Below the pieces are notes generated by a model. It saw nothing but the letters and a program-made list of their open reading frames with translations. It ran no database searches and was not told the DNA's origin. The translations under genes and the position numbers were made by a program. From NCBI RefSeq assembly GCF_014127105.1, contig NZ_CP059902.1:3068001-3132000 (forward strand): a stretch of DNA of 64,000 nucleotides. Reading direction: 5' to 3'. Of the stretch, positions 1 to 9,568 are shown piece by piece (positions within the stretch are counted from its first letter, which is position 1; the number at the start of each line of letters is the position of its first letter). The stretch comes from Devosia sp. MC521. Lineage in GTDB: Bacteria > Pseudomonadota > Alphaproteobacteria > Rhizobiales > Devosiaceae.

Positions 1-840
1 AAGAAGGGCGCGTTCACAGGCGCGCATGCTGACCAGAGCGGCAAGTTCGCTGAAGCCAATGGCGGCACGATCTTCCTTGATGAAGTGGGCGAGCTGCCAC
101 TCGAAACGCAGGTCAAGCTCTTGCGTGTCCTACAAGAAGGCGAAATAGAGCCTATCGGCGCAACGCGCCCTGAGCGCGTCAATGTTCGCTTCATATCGGC
201 GACCAACCGGCGCCTGTTGAATCTCGCCAAATCGGGCGAATTCCGCGAAGATCTCTATTACCGTCTTAACGTCTTCCCCATTTATACCCCGCCGCTGCGC
301 GAGCGAATGGAAGACCTCAACGCGCTGGTAAGCCACTTCATTGCCCGTTTCTCAGCTGAAGCTGGCAAGCGTATTTTGGGGCTCACCGCTGAAGCGCAAG
401 CTCTTCTTATGGGCTATGATTGGCCGGGCAATGTCCGTCAGCTCGAAAACGCGGTTTATCGCGCCATTGTGCTCACCGACGGCGCCTTCCTCGAGCCTGC
501 CGATTTCCCCCAGATCTTGGCCCAGTCTGCCGGGCGCGAAGAAGCATTCCGCAGCGTTGCGCTGGCCCCTGTTCCGCGCAATCCAACCCACATCGACGAC
601 GCCCCATCTCGCGTGCGCGTGGATATCCTGAGCACCCCCGCTCCCGACAGGTTCCTGAACGACAGCGGGGCCTTGCTGTCCCTGGCAGCCATCGAGCGTG
701 ACGCCATCCAGTTTGCCATCGAGCACCACGGCGGTCGCATGTCTCGTGTCGCCAGAGCCTTGGGCATTGGCCGCTCGACCCTTTATCGCAAGCTCCATGA
801 ATATGGCTTGGCCGAAGGTTTGGTTACCGACGCTGCTTAA
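1..840 (+). CDS. sigma-54-dependent transcriptional activator, C-terminal part (5' end outside window)
   Basis: The reading frame is open from base 1, so the gene begins upstream of the window. The visible part starts inside the AAA+ domain: the sigma-54 contact loop GAFTGA is encoded at bases 7-24, Walker B FLDEVGEL follows at about 73-96, and the arginine-finger region [11 protein letters not shown] at about 241-273. The C-terminus has a Fis-type helix-turn-helix ([17 protein letters not shown]). Such NtrC-family proteins open sigma-54 promoters using ATP. Whether the missing N-terminus carries a receiver, PAS or GAF domain cannot be seen, so the signal is unknown. The next gene starts 109 bases downstream and is probably a separate unit. 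Confidence 0.93.
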   Translation, partial: KKGAFTGAHADQSGKFAEANGGTIFLDEVGELPLETQVKLLRVLQEGEIEPIGATRPERVNVRFISATNRRLLNLAKSGEFREDLYYRLNVFPIYTPPLRERMEDLNALVSHFIARFSAEAGKRILGLTAEAQALLMGYDWPGNVRQLENAVYRAIVLTDGAFLEPADFPQILAQSAGREEAFRSVALAPVPRNPTHIDDAPSRVRVDILSTPAPDRFLNDSGALLSLAAIERDAIQFAIEHHGGRMSRVARALGIGRSTLYRKLHEYGLAEGLVTDAA

Positions 841-949
841 TAAAGCCAGCACGAACGTGATGAACAAACTTCGACGTTAACCACGTTGCTTACCGAGGCG
901 TTAAGAGATTAGCGCGATTTTGCGGGAAGTTTTTAACGTCGAGGCCATC

Positions 950-1642
950 ATGAGACTTTCGGGCATCGCTCTTCTCGCACTTCTGGCAGGCACAGCTGCC
1001 GCCAACGCTGCTGACCTCAATTGGAACAGCAACACCACTTCCCCAATGTTCGCTGCGACGTCCGTTGCCCAATGGACTGGCTTTTACGCAGGCGTGAACG
1101 GGGGCTATGCCTTCGGTCAGACCGAAATTGACGGAGCGGGCGGTGGTGCTGCTGTTACCGGTGGCAAGCACAACAGCGGCGGTTTCAATCTTGGCGCTCA
1201 GGCTGGCTACAACATGGACATGGGCGGCTTCGTCCTCGGCGGCGAAGCTGACATCCAGTTCGGTGGTCCGGTCCACAAGGAAACCCTGACGGGCGGTACC
1301 AAGTTCGAACAGCGCACAGAATTCTTCTCGACCGTTCGCGCGCGTGCCGGTATCCCGGTTGGTCAGGTTATGCCATTTGCAACCCTCGGCGTTGCCTTTG
1401 GCCGCGGCGCTGCTGAAACTAAGAGCGGTGCGTCAACCACAACGGTCAACGCAAACCACTTTGGTTGGACCGCAGGTGTTGGTCTGGAAGCTCAGGCAAC
1501 CCAGAACCTCTCCTTCAAGGCTGAGTACCTCTATGTCGATCTGGGCACCCAGTCTTATGGCATCGATGCAGGTTTTGGCGGGGCCCGTGACGTCACCCAG
1601 CGTTTCTCGGTTGTCCGCGCTGGCGTAAACTACCGCTTCTAA
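950..1642 (+). CDS. outer membrane beta-barrel protein (Omp25/Omp31-like)
   Basis: A 230-residue protein with a signal peptide (MRLSGIALLALLAGTAAANA), followed by WTGFYAGVNGGYAFG, the usual opening of the small eight-stranded beta-barrel family of Rhizobiales, and ending in aromatic NYRF as expected for insertion by the BAM complex. The frame could extend upstream to a TTG at 920, but the ATG at 950 places the signal peptide at the N-terminus. Glycine-rich alternating strands fill the body. It is likely a structural outer-membrane protein; no transport substrate can be inferred. A second member of the family lies at 14282-14974 on the other strand. Confidence 0.87.
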   Translation: MRLSGIALLALLAGTAAANAADLNWNSNTTSPMFAATSVAQWTGFYAGVNGGYAFGQTEIDGAGGGAAVTGGKHNSGGFNLGAQAGYNMDMGGFVLGGEADIQFGGPVHKETLTGGTKFEQRTEFFSTVRARAGIPVGQVMPFATLGVAFGRGAAETKSGASTTTVNANHFGWTAGVGLEAQATQNLSFKAEYLYVDLGTQSYGIDAGFGGARDVTQRFSVVRAGVNYRF

Positions 1643-1795
1643 TACGATCAGAAGTCGGCCCGTTGCAGGATCGCACCAGGCCGACTTCACACGTTCGGGA
1701 GTGATTGCTCCCGTTAACCTTTACGGAGTATCGACAAGTTTGCGGCTAGGTTTTGGGGCAGAGTCGGCCGTGCCGCGTGCGTCTTGGAGCCAGGT

Positions 1796-3493
1796 ATGAA
1801 TAAGGTCGTCGTAAGTTTTGTCGCTCTGCTGGCAGCAGCAAGCATCGTCCAGCCTACACTGGCGCAACCCGCCGCTAATCTGACGACCTCCCGTATCGTC
1901 ATTGCCCCCGCACAAAGTCCACTCGCCCGCACGATCAAGGAAGGTCTCTCGACCGCCTATGCAAGTGCCCGCGCAGGCACTCCAGCCTATGAAGAGGCCC
2001 AGCGCCTCTATTTCCTTTATGGCGAACGCAGCTTTGAGCCGATCTGGCTGAGCCAGGATACCTCGGGCCAGCTGACTTTCTCCCCGGCCGCTGAAAAAAT
2101 CGTCGCCCTGTTTCGCAATGCTGAAGCCGAAGGTCTGCGCCCGCAGGACTACCTGACCGCCGAGATCGACCTCACCCGCGTTGGTGGCGATGCCGTCGCG
2201 ATGGCAACGCTTGAAACAGCCTTCACCAGCGCCACCACGCGCTATGCCCACCACCTTCACAACGGCCGCATCAATCCGCAGTCGATCAGCACCAATCTCG
2301 ACATCAAAACCAAGTCGATTGATGAAGCGGCGCTGCTCGAACGCTTGGCCCGCAGTGCCGACCCCGCTGCCGTTCTGAACGAGTTGAGCCCAACCCATCC
2401 CGAGTTTCTCTCGCTCAAGGCGGCGCTCGCGAGCTTTAATACAATTGCGACGGATCGCCCGACGCCAATCGCTGGCGGCCCGACCCTGCGCCCCGGCAAT
2501 ACAGACCCGCGCGTTCACGCCATTCGTGAGCGTTTGCAGGTGGCGAGCCTTGGCTCCGACATCTATGACGACATCACTTTCCAGGCGGTCAAATCCTTCC
2601 AGGCCTCGCAAGGCCTAGAGGTCGACGGGGTCATTGGACCTGCGACCATTTCCGCTCTCAACGGTGGCGCTGAAATCCGCCGTGAAGACATCATTGCCAA
2701 TATGGAACGCTGGCGCTGGATGCCGTCCGACCTCGGCGACTTCAACGTCTTCGTCAACATCCCAGAGTTCCGCCTGTCTGTTCAGCGCAACTTCCAGGAA
2801 GAATACACCACACGCGTCGTCGTCGGCACATTCAAAAACCAAACGCCGGTTTTCTCCGACAGCATCCGCCATCTCGTGGTCAATCCATATTGGAATGTCC
2901 CGACTTCCATCATTAAGGGCGAGATCGCTCCGGCTGTTTTGAACAACCACGGCTACACCGACGCCAAGAACATGGACCTCATCTACAACGGCGATGTTGT
3001 GAGCCCGTGGCAGGTCAACTGGTCCGCCGTGTCCGCGAGTAATTTCCCCTTCCGCGTTCGTCAGCGTCCTGGCCCAGGCAATTCGCTCGGCCAGATCAAG
3101 TTCTTGTTCCCCAACAAGCACGACGTTTATCTCCACGATACGCCATCGAAGAACCTCTTCTCGCGCGCCTCGCGTGCGTTCAGCCATGGCTGCGTCCGCG
3201 TTGAAGATCCGTTTGCTTTCGCCGATGCGCTAATGGCGAACGAGCCCAACATTTCACGCACCTCGCTTGAGGCCATGTTTGGCCCCTCCGAACGCTGGGT
3301 TAATCCAACAAAGCAGATTCCAGTGCACTTGGCCTATTTCACCGTCCGCGTTGACGGCACTGGTGCCATGCAAAACTTTTCGGACGTTTATGGTCACCAT
3401 GCAGCTTTGATTGCTGCCATGGGCTTAGGCGCCACTCCGGTCACACCAAATGTCGTGGCAGACACCAGTATTCCGGGCGAAGTGGCACCGTAA
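1796..3493 (+). CDS. L,D-transpeptidase, YcbB/LdtD type
   Basis: This 565-residue protein has a signal peptide (residues 1 to about 24), an N-terminal scaffold, a peptidoglycan-binding repeat near residues 225-285 (AVKSFQASQGLEVDGVIGP) and a YkuD catalytic domain with the diagnostic SHGCVRVEDP motif, in which the cysteine is the nucleophile. The family makes 3-3 cross-links in periplasmic murein or attaches proteins to it; length and domain order fit the large YcbB type. An in-frame TTG lies at 1784, but the ATG at 1796 follows GGAGCCAGG and starts the signal peptide cleanly. The next gene is another murein-type enzyme, so the two may work together on the wall. Confidence 0.9.
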   Translation: MNKVVVSFVALLAAASIVQPTLAQPAANLTTSRIVIAPAQSPLARTIKEGLSTAYASARAGTPAYEEAQRLYFLYGERSFEPIWLSQDTSGQLTFSPAAEKIVALFRNAEAEGLRPQDYLTAEIDLTRVGGDAVAMATLETAFTSATTRYAHHLHNGRINPQSISTNLDIKTKSIDEAALLERLARSADPAAVLNELSPTHPEFLSLKAALASFNTIATDRPTPIAGGPTLRPGNTDPRVHAIRERLQVASLGSDIYDDITFQAVKSFQASQGLEVDGVIGPATISALNGGAEIRREDIIANMERWRWMPSDLGDFNVFVNIPEFRLSVQRNFQEEYTTRVVVGTFKNQTPVFSDSIRHLVVNPYWNVPTSIIKGEIAPAVLNNHGYTDAKNMDLIYNGDVVSPWQVNWSAVSASNFPFRVRQRPGPGNSLGQIKFLFPNKHDVYLHDTPSKNLFSRASRAFSHGCVRVEDPFAFADALMANEPNISRTSLEAMFGPSERWVNPTKQIPVHLAYFTVRVDGTGAMQNFSDVYGHHAALIAAMGLGATPVTPNVVADTSIPGEVAP

Positions 3494-3666
3494 ACGGAAA
3501 ATAAACCCTAACAGCGCGTTCACACTTTTGCCTTGGTTGTGCCTGCTTTTGGGGTCTATAACACTCATGTGAACGGGCGATTTTCTCGTTCACATCTGGT
3601 TAGCGTTAAGACATTCGTTTGCTTTTTAACGTTAACCTTCCGTCCTGATCTGTAAAGAACCGGGCA

Positions 3667-5361
3667 GTGTTTCGCGTGACGGTACTGGGTTTGAAAAATT
3701 GGAAGCGCCTTGCGCGCCTTTCGTTGGTAGCTGTTCTCAGCCTGCCTGTCTTGCTGTCGGCATTGCCGGCGCAGGCGGCTAACGAGCGCGCCATTTATCT
3801 GCATTACACCCACACAAAAGAGACTCAGCGCATCGTCTTCAAGCGCAACGGTCGCTATGTGCAGGATGGTCTCAATCAGCTCAACGTTATGCTGCGCGAT
3901 TGGCGCCGCAACGAGCCAGCGAAAATGGACCCGCGCCTGTTCGATTTGGTGTGGGAAGTCTATCAGGACGTCGGCGGCACCCAGCCGATCCACGTTGTCT
4001 CCGCTTATCGTTCTCCGCAAACCAACGCCATGCTGGCCAAGAATTCGTCTGGCGTTGCCGACAATTCCCAGCACATGCGCGGCACCGCTATGGATTTCTA
4101 CATCCCCGGCGTACCCCTCGCGCGCCTTCGCGCCGCAGCGATGCGCAAGCAGGTGGGCGGCGTCGGTTATTACCCATCCTCGGGTAGCCCTTTCGTTCAC
4201 CTTGATACCGGTTCGGTGCGCGCTTGGCCGCGCATGACCCGCGCGCAGCTGAATGAGCTCTTCCCCGACGGTCGCACCATGCACCTTCCAAACGATGGCA
4301 AACCGCTGTCGCAACAAGGCTATCAGGTCGCCTTGGCGGAATGGAAAAAGTGCCACGCTTATCCATGCAATGGCTCCTCCTCCAGCGGCACCCAATTTGC
4401 CGAAGCGCCAGCCGCCTCCGGTGGCGGTCGCAATCTCATGGACATGCTGTTCGGCGGCAATCAGCAGCAGGCAGCAGCGCCACAAGTGCAAGTCGCCTCC
4501 GCGCCTGCCCCTCGCGCAACACCACAGGCTCAGCCTGCAGCGCCTCTCGCCGTCGCATCCATTGCCCCGGTTATGCCGATGATGCGCCCTGCTGACCTCG
4601 GGGGCCCAACGGTCGCCGTGGCCGCAGCACAGCCAGAAGTGCAGCCAGCAGTGCAGGTCGCAGCCGCGACCCCAACATTGCCATTCTCGACCGTCGGCAG
4701 CGCACCGCTGACCGAAGACGAGCTGCGCGGCCCCATCACTGTGGCCGTTGCCTTGCCGACAGCGCTCCCGTCAGACCTTCGCGCGGGCAATGCTGAGAAC
4801 GCGGTAATGGCACTGGCAGCTCTCGCGCCACCAGCAATGCCGACCCCACGTGTGCATATGAGCGAGGAAGCGCCAGCGCTGCTCTCGGCCTATGCTCCGG
4901 CTATGCCGCAAACCGAAGGCGCGTCCGCGGCTCAACCTCTGGTCGCCTCCGCGCCAGCGGCTCTGCCAACAGCGCTTCCCCCTCTGGGCCGCCCTGTTGT
5001 TGCCTCGACCGGCGCTGTGCAGACAGCAGCGCTCTCGCCAGAAGTCCCGGCTTACGGCGGTCTCTTTGACACCCCGTTCACGGCCTCCGCTGTGCCAGAC
5101 ACAGTTTTGGCAAAGGCGCTCGAAGCACATGTTGCAGGCTTGGTTCCGACCAATTCTCGTGATTTCGTCGCGCCCGATCTGGAGCACGCGGTCGACATTC
5201 TGACCGTTCCAAAAGCGCTCACCTCAGACCACTTTGCCGTGATCTATGATTACGATGAGGCTGGTCTCGACCCTGCTCCGCAGATGGGCAGCCGCAGCTT
5301 GGGCCTTCAGAAATCAGACGAAGGTCTGCCAAGCAACCGCTTCTCTTTGGCACGAAACTAA
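3667..5361 (+). CDS. DUF882 / M15-type murein peptidase with long Ala-Pro-rich tail
   Basis: A 564-residue exported protein starting at GTG (an alternative GTG is at 3676). After a hydrophobic signal segment (about residues 12-38) comes a DUF882/YcbK domain to about residue 190, with the zinc-peptidase residues of the M15 fold visible: HMRGTAMDFYIPG (H and D) and FVHLDTG (H). E. coli MepK of this family cleaves 3-3 cross-links in murein, which suits its place right after an L,D-transpeptidase. The remaining ~350 residues are low-complexity Ala, Pro, Val and Gln-rich sequence of unknown role, probably a periplasmic spacer. The family call is solid; the cross-link specificity is inferred. Confidence 0.85.
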   Translation: MFRVTVLGLKNWKRLARLSLVAVLSLPVLLSALPAQAANERAIYLHYTHTKETQRIVFKRNGRYVQDGLNQLNVMLRDWRRNEPAKMDPRLFDLVWEVYQDVGGTQPIHVVSAYRSPQTNAMLAKNSSGVADNSQHMRGTAMDFYIPGVPLARLRAAAMRKQVGGVGYYPSSGSPFVHLDTGSVRAWPRMTRAQLNELFPDGRTMHLPNDGKPLSQQGYQVALAEWKKCHAYPCNGSSSSGTQFAEAPAASGGGRNLMDMLFGGNQQQAAAPQVQVASAPAPRATPQAQPAAPLAVASIAPVMPMMRPADLGGPTVAVAAAQPEVQPAVQVAAATPTLPFSTVGSAPLTEDELRGPITVAVALPTALPSDLRAGNAENAVMALAALAPPAMPTPRVHMSEEAPALLSAYAPAMPQTEGASAAQPLVASAPAALPTALPPLGRPVVASTGAVQTAALSPEVPAYGGLFDTPFTASAVPDTVLAKALEAHVAGLVPTNSRDFVAPDLEHAVDILTVPKALTSDHFAVIYDYDEAGLDPAPQMGSRSLGLQKSDEGLPSNRFSLARN

Positions 5362-5367
5362 TCTTGC

Positions 5368-5392
5368 CTCCCACCGTTCAACACGGTGGGAG
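5368..5392 (+). terminator. stem-loop after the DUF882 peptidase gene
   Basis: A perfect 10-bp stem (CTCCCACCGT paired with ACGGTGGGAG) with a 5-base loop begins 7 bases after the stop codon at 5361. The bases that follow (TTGCTATC) are only weakly T-rich, so it could be a factor-assisted terminator or an RNA-stabilising 3' hairpin. Confidence 0.5.
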
Positions 5393-5475
5393 TTGCTATC
5401 TGCGGTGCGTGCCGGCTGCGCTTATCCTGCGCTAAGCTTTCCAGACAAGTCATGCCGCATTGCCATTGCTTCTGA

Positions 5476-5504
5476 CGCCGCCTAGAACAGGCGGCGATTT
5501 TCTT
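5476..5504 (+). terminator. GC-rich hairpin with T-tract upstream of dxs
   Basis: CGCCGCC and GGCGGCG form a perfect 7-bp stem with a 7-base loop, followed by ATTTTCTT. It has the form of an intrinsic terminator but lies only 20 bases before the dxs start codon, so it is either the end of an upstream transcript or an attenuator-like element in the dxs leader. Confidence 0.5.
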
Positions 5505-5523
5505 CCTTTCGACGGGGACCAGC

Positions 5524-7452
5524 TTGGCCGAAAAGCCCGATACACCGCTGCTCGACAAAGTGACGACACCAGCGGAACTGCGTGCGCTGCCGCGCGAGCA
5601 ATTGCGCCAGCTGGCCGATGAGCTGCGTCTGGAAATGATCGACGCCGTTTCGGTGACCGGTGGGCACCTGGGCGCTGGCCTTGGCGTGGTCGAGCTGACC
5701 GTCGCCCTGCACGCCGTGTTCCAAACCCCGCATGATCGCATCATCTGGGACGTTGGGCACCAGGCTTACCCGCACAAAATCCTCACTGGCCGCCGCGACC
5801 GCATCCGCACGCTGCGCCAAAAGGATGGTCTGTCCGGCTTCACCCGCCGCGCCGAAAGCGAATACGACCCCTTTGGCGCGGGCCACTCCTCAACCTCCAT
5901 TTCCGCCGGTCTCGGCATGGCGGTTGCCTCAGAGCTGCAGTCCACCCCGCGCAACGTCATCGCTGTCATTGGTGACGGCTCGATGTCCGCAGGCATGGCC
6001 TATGAAGCCATGAACAATGCAGGCGCCATGGATGCGCGCCTCATCGTCATTCTCAACGACAATGACATGTCGATCGCCCCGCCAACCGGGGCTTTGCGCA
6101 GCCACTTGGCGCGCCTCGTCTCTGGCCCCGCTTACCGTAACACGCGGGAAGCCGCCAAAGCTGTCGTCTCAAAACTCCCAGAGTTTTTCCACGAGCCCGT
6201 ACGCAAGACTGAAGAGTTCGCTCGGTCTTTCTTCACCGGCGGCACGCTGTTTGAAGAGCTGGGCTTTTATTACATCGGCCCAATCGACGGCCATAACCTT
6301 GATGACCTCATTGTCATTCTGGAAAATGCCCGCGATTTCCCCAAGGGTCCAATTCTGATCCATGCGGTGACGAAAAAGGGCAAGGGCTACGCTCCGGCTG
6401 AGAACGCCGCCGACAAATATCACGGCGTCAATAAGTTCAACGTCGTCACGGGCGCTCAGGCCAAGGCCGCGTCCAACGCGCCGTCCTACACCTCTGTCTT
6501 TGCCTCCTCACTCATCCAGGAAGCGGAAGCCGATAGTCGCGTTGTCGCTGTCACCGCCGCTATGCCCTCGGGCACCGGGCTCGACAAATTCGCCGAGCTC
6601 TTCCCAAGCCGCATTTTTGACGTCGGCATTGCCGAGCAGCACGCCGTGACCTTTGCCGCGGGCATGGCAAGCGAAGGGCTAAAACCCTTCTGCGCCATCT
6701 ATTCGACCTTCCTGCAACGCGCCTACGACCAAGTCGTGCACGACGTCGCCATTCAGCATCTGCCCGTTCGCTTCGCTATCGACCGCGCTGGCTATGTTGG
6801 CGCCGATGGTCCGACCCACGCTGGCAATTACGATAACGCCTATCTTGGCGCGATCCCCGGCATCGTCCAAATGGCCGCTGCTGACGAGGCTGAGCTCCGC
6901 CATATGGTTGCGACCGCCGCGGCCTATGACAATGGCCCGATCAGCTTCCGCTATCCGCGTGGCGACGGCATGGGCGTCGACATGCCCGCGCGTGGCGAAA
7001 TTCTGCAGATCGGCAAGGGCCGCATCGTGCGTCAGGGTGCAACGATTGCGCTGCTGTCCTACGGCACGCGTCTCGGTGAAGTACTGGCGGCCGCAGATAA
7101 ATTGGCGGCCCTCGGCCTCAACCCCACTGTGGCCGACGCGCGCTTCCTCAAGCCGCTCGATGAGGAACTCATCGCCAAGCTGGCGCAGACCCACGATGTC
7201 CTCATCACCACAGAAGAAGGCGGTCAGGGCGGCTTCGGCGCTCACGTGGCGACCTTCCTCGCCTCCAACGGCCTCTTGGACGGCAAGCTCCGCTTCCGCC
7301 CGCTGATGATCCCGGATGAATTCCTCGAGCATTCGACACAGGCTGACATGTATGCCCAGTCCGGTCTCGACCGTGCAGGCATCGTCAAAACCGCTCTGAC
7401 CACGCTCGGTTACGACCAAGCGGCCATGACAGCAGCACTCGCTCAGGTCTAA
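5524..7452 (+). CDS. dxs: 1-deoxy-D-xylulose-5-phosphate synthase
   Basis: This 642-residue enzyme condenses pyruvate and glyceraldehyde 3-phosphate to DXP, the first step of the MEP isoprenoid pathway and a source for thiamine and pyridoxal. It shows the family N-terminus ([16 protein letters not shown]), [17 protein letters not shown], the thiamine-diphosphate motif [18 protein letters not shown] and the transketolase-type [12 protein letters not shown]. The start is TTG at 5524 behind GGGGA. Length is normal for the family. It ends two bases from the convergent Lrp-type gene. A hairpin with a T-tract sits just upstream of the start and may influence expression. Confidence 0.97.
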   Translation: MAEKPDTPLLDKVTTPAELRALPREQLRQLADELRLEMIDAVSVTGGHLGAGLGVVELTVALHAVFQTPHDRIIWDVGHQAYPHKILTGRRDRIRTLRQKDGLSGFTRRAESEYDPFGAGHSSTSISAGLGMAVASELQSTPRNVIAVIGDGSMSAGMAYEAMNNAGAMDARLIVILNDNDMSIAPPTGALRSHLARLVSGPAYRNTREAAKAVVSKLPEFFHEPVRKTEEFARSFFTGGTLFEELGFYYIGPIDGHNLDDLIVILENARDFPKGPILIHAVTKKGKGYAPAENAADKYHGVNKFNVVTGAQAKAASNAPSYTSVFASSLIQEAEADSRVVAVTAAMPSGTGLDKFAELFPSRIFDVGIAEQHAVTFAAGMASEGLKPFCAIYSTFLQRAYDQVVHDVAIQHLPVRFAIDRAGYVGADGPTHAGNYDNAYLGAIPGIVQMAAADEAELRHMVATAAAYDNGPISFRYPRGDGMGVDMPARGEILQIGKGRIVRQGATIALLSYGTRLGEVLAAADKLAALGLNPTVADARFLKPLDEELIAKLAQTHDVLITTEEGGQGGFGAHVATFLASNGLLDGKLRFRPLMIPDEFLEHSTQADMYAQSGLDRAGIVKTALTTLGYDQAAMTAALAQV

Positions 7453-7454
7453 TC

Positions 7455-7919
7455 CTAGCGCGCATAATGGGTCGGCACGCCGCTGGCGTGCTTGACCGTC
7501 TCCATCGAGATGTAGGCAGACATGTCATACATCTCGATGCGCCCGACCAGCTGCTTATAGATCACGTCGTAATGCTCGACATTGGGCAGCACCAATTTCA
7601 TGATGTAATCGAAATTCCCCGTCAGCCGGTGCACCTCGACGATCTCAGGGATCGTATCCACCGCCGCGTGAAATTTCTCGAGCCAGTCCGCAGCATGGCT
7701 CCCCGTACGCACAATCACAAAAATCGTCGACGGTAGCCCGATCTTGCCCCGATCCAGCTCCGCCCGATTGTGCCGGATAATGCCGTCTTCTTTCAACTTG
7801 GCGATACGGCGTGAACAGGCGCTGGGCGAGAGAGACACCGCCTCGGCGATCTCATTGAGCGGCGTATCCGCATTGGCTTGCAGCAGGCTTAGAATCTGCC
7901 GGTCACGCTCATCAAGCAT
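7455..7919 (-). CDS. Lrp/AsnC-family transcriptional regulator
   Basis: A 154-residue protein with an N-terminal winged helix-turn-helix ([20 protein letters not shown], then [19 protein letters not shown]) and a C-terminal RAM ligand domain ([20 protein letters not shown]). Members sense amino acids and form octameric discs on DNA. It is transcribed away from an amino-acid racemase gene starting 150 bases off, so that racemase and the following amidotransferase are the natural candidate targets, besides itself. The shared intergenic region holds a perfect 10-bp palindrome at 7965-7974. The ligand cannot be predicted from sequence. Confidence 0.92.
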   Translation of the reverse strand: MLDERDRQILSLLQANADTPLNEIAEAVSLSPSACSRRIAKLKEDGIIRHNRAELDRGKIGLPSTIFVIVRTGSHAADWLEKFHAAVDTIPEIVEVHRLTGNFDYIMKLVLPNVEHYDVIYKQLVGRIEMYDMSAYISMETVKHASGVPTHYAR

Positions 7920-7964
7920 CGTAACACTCCATTAATTCGTCGCCAGTTTGCACAAAACACCTAA

Positions 7965-7974
7965 ATTGCGCAAT
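7965..7974. promoter_or_regulatory. palindrome between Lrp-type gene and racemase gene (candidate operator)
   Basis: ATTGCGCAAT is a perfect 10-bp inverted repeat in the 150-base divergent promoter region, followed at once by a further TTGCG half (7979-7983). Lrp-family regulators bind short AT-flanked palindromes in such positions. Assignment to the Lrp protein is inference. Confidence 0.35.
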
Positions 7975-8069
7975 CAACTTGCGTCACCACCACCAAAGCG
8001 GCCCAAAAACTCAATTTTGAGGCGAGCACTTGCAGGCACACTAGTCTTTAAGAATTTCGGAGTTGTGTG

Positions 8070-8780
8070 ATGAAAACCATTGGCTTGATCGGCGGTATGA
8101 GCTGGGAATCCACCGCTGTGTACTACCGCCGTATCAACGAGGAGATCCGCCGTATGCGTGGCGGGTTGGCCTCAGCAGAGATCGCGATGCGCTCGCTCGA
8201 TTTCACCACAGTCGTTGCCCTCCAAAAGGCCGACCGTTGGGAAGATGCTGGCAATCTCTTGGGCCACGCCGCCGCAAGCCTCAACCGCGCTGGCGCAGCT
8301 TGTGTGCTCATCTGCACCAATACCATGCACCTGGTCTCCAAGCCCGTCGCTGACATGGCTGGCGTTCCGCTGATCTGCATCATCGAAGAAACCGCCAAGG
8401 CGCTGAAGGCCGACGGCCGCAAGCGCCCACTCCTCTTGGCAACGCGCTACACCATGGAACACGGCTTTTATGCCGAACGCATGGCCAATCTCGGCATCGA
8501 GATTGTCACCCCGGACGCAGAAGACCGTCAGATCATCCACGACGTCATCTTCGACGAGCTGTGCCAGGGCAAAATCCTCGACACCAGCCGCGAGAAATAC
8601 CTCGGCATTATTGAAAAGATGAAGTCCCGCGGCATCGACAGCGTCATTCTGGGCTGCACTGAAATCTCGATGCTGGTCGATCCAGACAAGCTCGGTATTG
8701 CCGGCTACGACTCCACCATCATTCACGCCGATGCGGCCGTCCGCTTCGCGCTCGCCAACGACCTCGAGATCGCGGCCTAA
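8070..8780 (+). CDS. aspartate/glutamate racemase family protein
   Basis: A 236-residue protein of the cofactor-independent amino-acid racemase family, with the N-terminus MKTIGLIGGMSWESTAVYY and the two expected catalytic cysteines in LICTNTMHLV (about residue 81) and ILGCTEIS (about residue 194). Proteins of this YgeA-like type interconvert L- and D-amino acids, though specificity varies. The start is ATG at 8070 behind GGAG; a GTG lies one codon upstream. It is followed after 3 bases by a class II amidotransferase, probably in one operon, and is divergent from an Lrp-type regulator, suggesting control by an amino acid. Confidence 0.9.
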   Translation: MKTIGLIGGMSWESTAVYYRRINEEIRRMRGGLASAEIAMRSLDFTTVVALQKADRWEDAGNLLGHAAASLNRAGAACVLICTNTMHLVSKPVADMAGVPLICIIEETAKALKADGRKRPLLLATRYTMEHGFYAERMANLGIEIVTPDAEDRQIIHDVIFDELCQGKILDTSREKYLGIIEKMKSRGIDSVILGCTEISMLVDPDKLGIAGYDSTIIHADAAVRFALANDLEIAA

Positions 8781-8783
8781 ATT

Positions 8784-9554
8784 ATGTGTCGGTTCCTCGC
8801 CTATACCGGAGAGCCGATTTATCTCGACACCCTGCTCATCGAGCCGGAAGCGTCACTCGTCAGTCAGTCGCTTTCGGCGCGTGAAGCCAAAACCGTCGTT
8901 AATGGCGACGGATGTGGCATTGGATGGTATGGCGCCCGGCCCGAGCCGGGTGTTTACCGCGGCACCCTCCCTGCTTGGTCCGATGCCAACCTAGCCTCGC
9001 TCTGCCGGTCGGTGGAGGCGAGGCTTTTTCTTGCCCATGTGCGTTCGGCCACATCGGGGGAAGTCTCCTTCTCCAATTGCCATCCCTTCTCGGCGGGCAA
9101 ACATCTCTTCATGCACAATGGCCAGATCGGCGGCTATCCAGCCATTCGCCGCTCGGTCGAAGCCCTCATTCCCGATCCGATCTATGGTCGCCGTCGCGGC
9201 AATTCTGACAGCGAGGCGATTTTCCTCTCCGCGCTCGGACAAGGGCTGGATACAGACCCTGCCCGTGCCATCGCCAGAACGCTCGAAGCCTGTCACCGCC
9301 TTCAGATCAATGAGGGGATCACCGAAGCGCTGCGTTTCACCGCCATTTTGAGCGACGGCGAAAATCTCCATGCCTTCCGCTGCGCCAGTGACGATAGGCC
9401 CCCCAGCCTTTACTGGCGCCACATGTCCGGCGGCATAGCCGTGGCGTCCGAGCCTTTCGTCAGCAATGAGAATGAGTGGCACGCCGTCCCTGCCAATTGT
9501 CATATGACCATCGGCAAGGACATCGCTTTCGAAGACTTTATGATTGCCTGGTAA
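8784..9554 (+). CDS. class II glutamine amidotransferase (YafJ-like)
   Basis: A 256-residue protein beginning MCRFLAYTGEPIYLDTLL; Cys2 becomes the N-terminal nucleophile of the Ntn-hydrolase glutaminase fold after removal of Met. NGDGCGIGWYG, LAHVRSATSG and NCHPFSAGKHLFMHNGQIGG are typical of the stand-alone YafJ/EgtC-like group. No synthase domain is attached, so the acceptor of the ammonia is unknown; no ergothioneine genes are nearby, which argues against EgtC. It is 3 bases downstream of the racemase gene, so a joint role in amino-acid metabolism is plausible but unproven. Confidence 0.87.
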   Translation: MCRFLAYTGEPIYLDTLLIEPEASLVSQSLSAREAKTVVNGDGCGIGWYGARPEPGVYRGTLPAWSDANLASLCRSVEARLFLAHVRSATSGEVSFSNCHPFSAGKHLFMHNGQIGGYPAIRRSVEALIPDPIYGRRRGNSDSEAIFLSALGQGLDTDPARAIARTLEACHRLQINEGITEALRFTAILSDGENLHAFRCASDDRPPSLYWRHMSGGIAVASEPFVSNENEWHAVPANCHMTIGKDIAFEDFMIAW

Positions 9555-9568
9555 TGTGACTGTGCGGG

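Noticed and set aside
352..867. Long open frame on the minus strand inside the sigma-54 activator gene
   Set aside because: A shadow of the real coding strand in GC-rich sequence; no ribosome site and no recognisable motif.
1721..2611. A 296-codon minus-strand frame opposite the L,D-transpeptidase
   Set aside because: The plus-strand frame has a signal peptide and catalytic motif; the opposite frame is compositionally odd (Arg/Gly-rich) and matches nothing.
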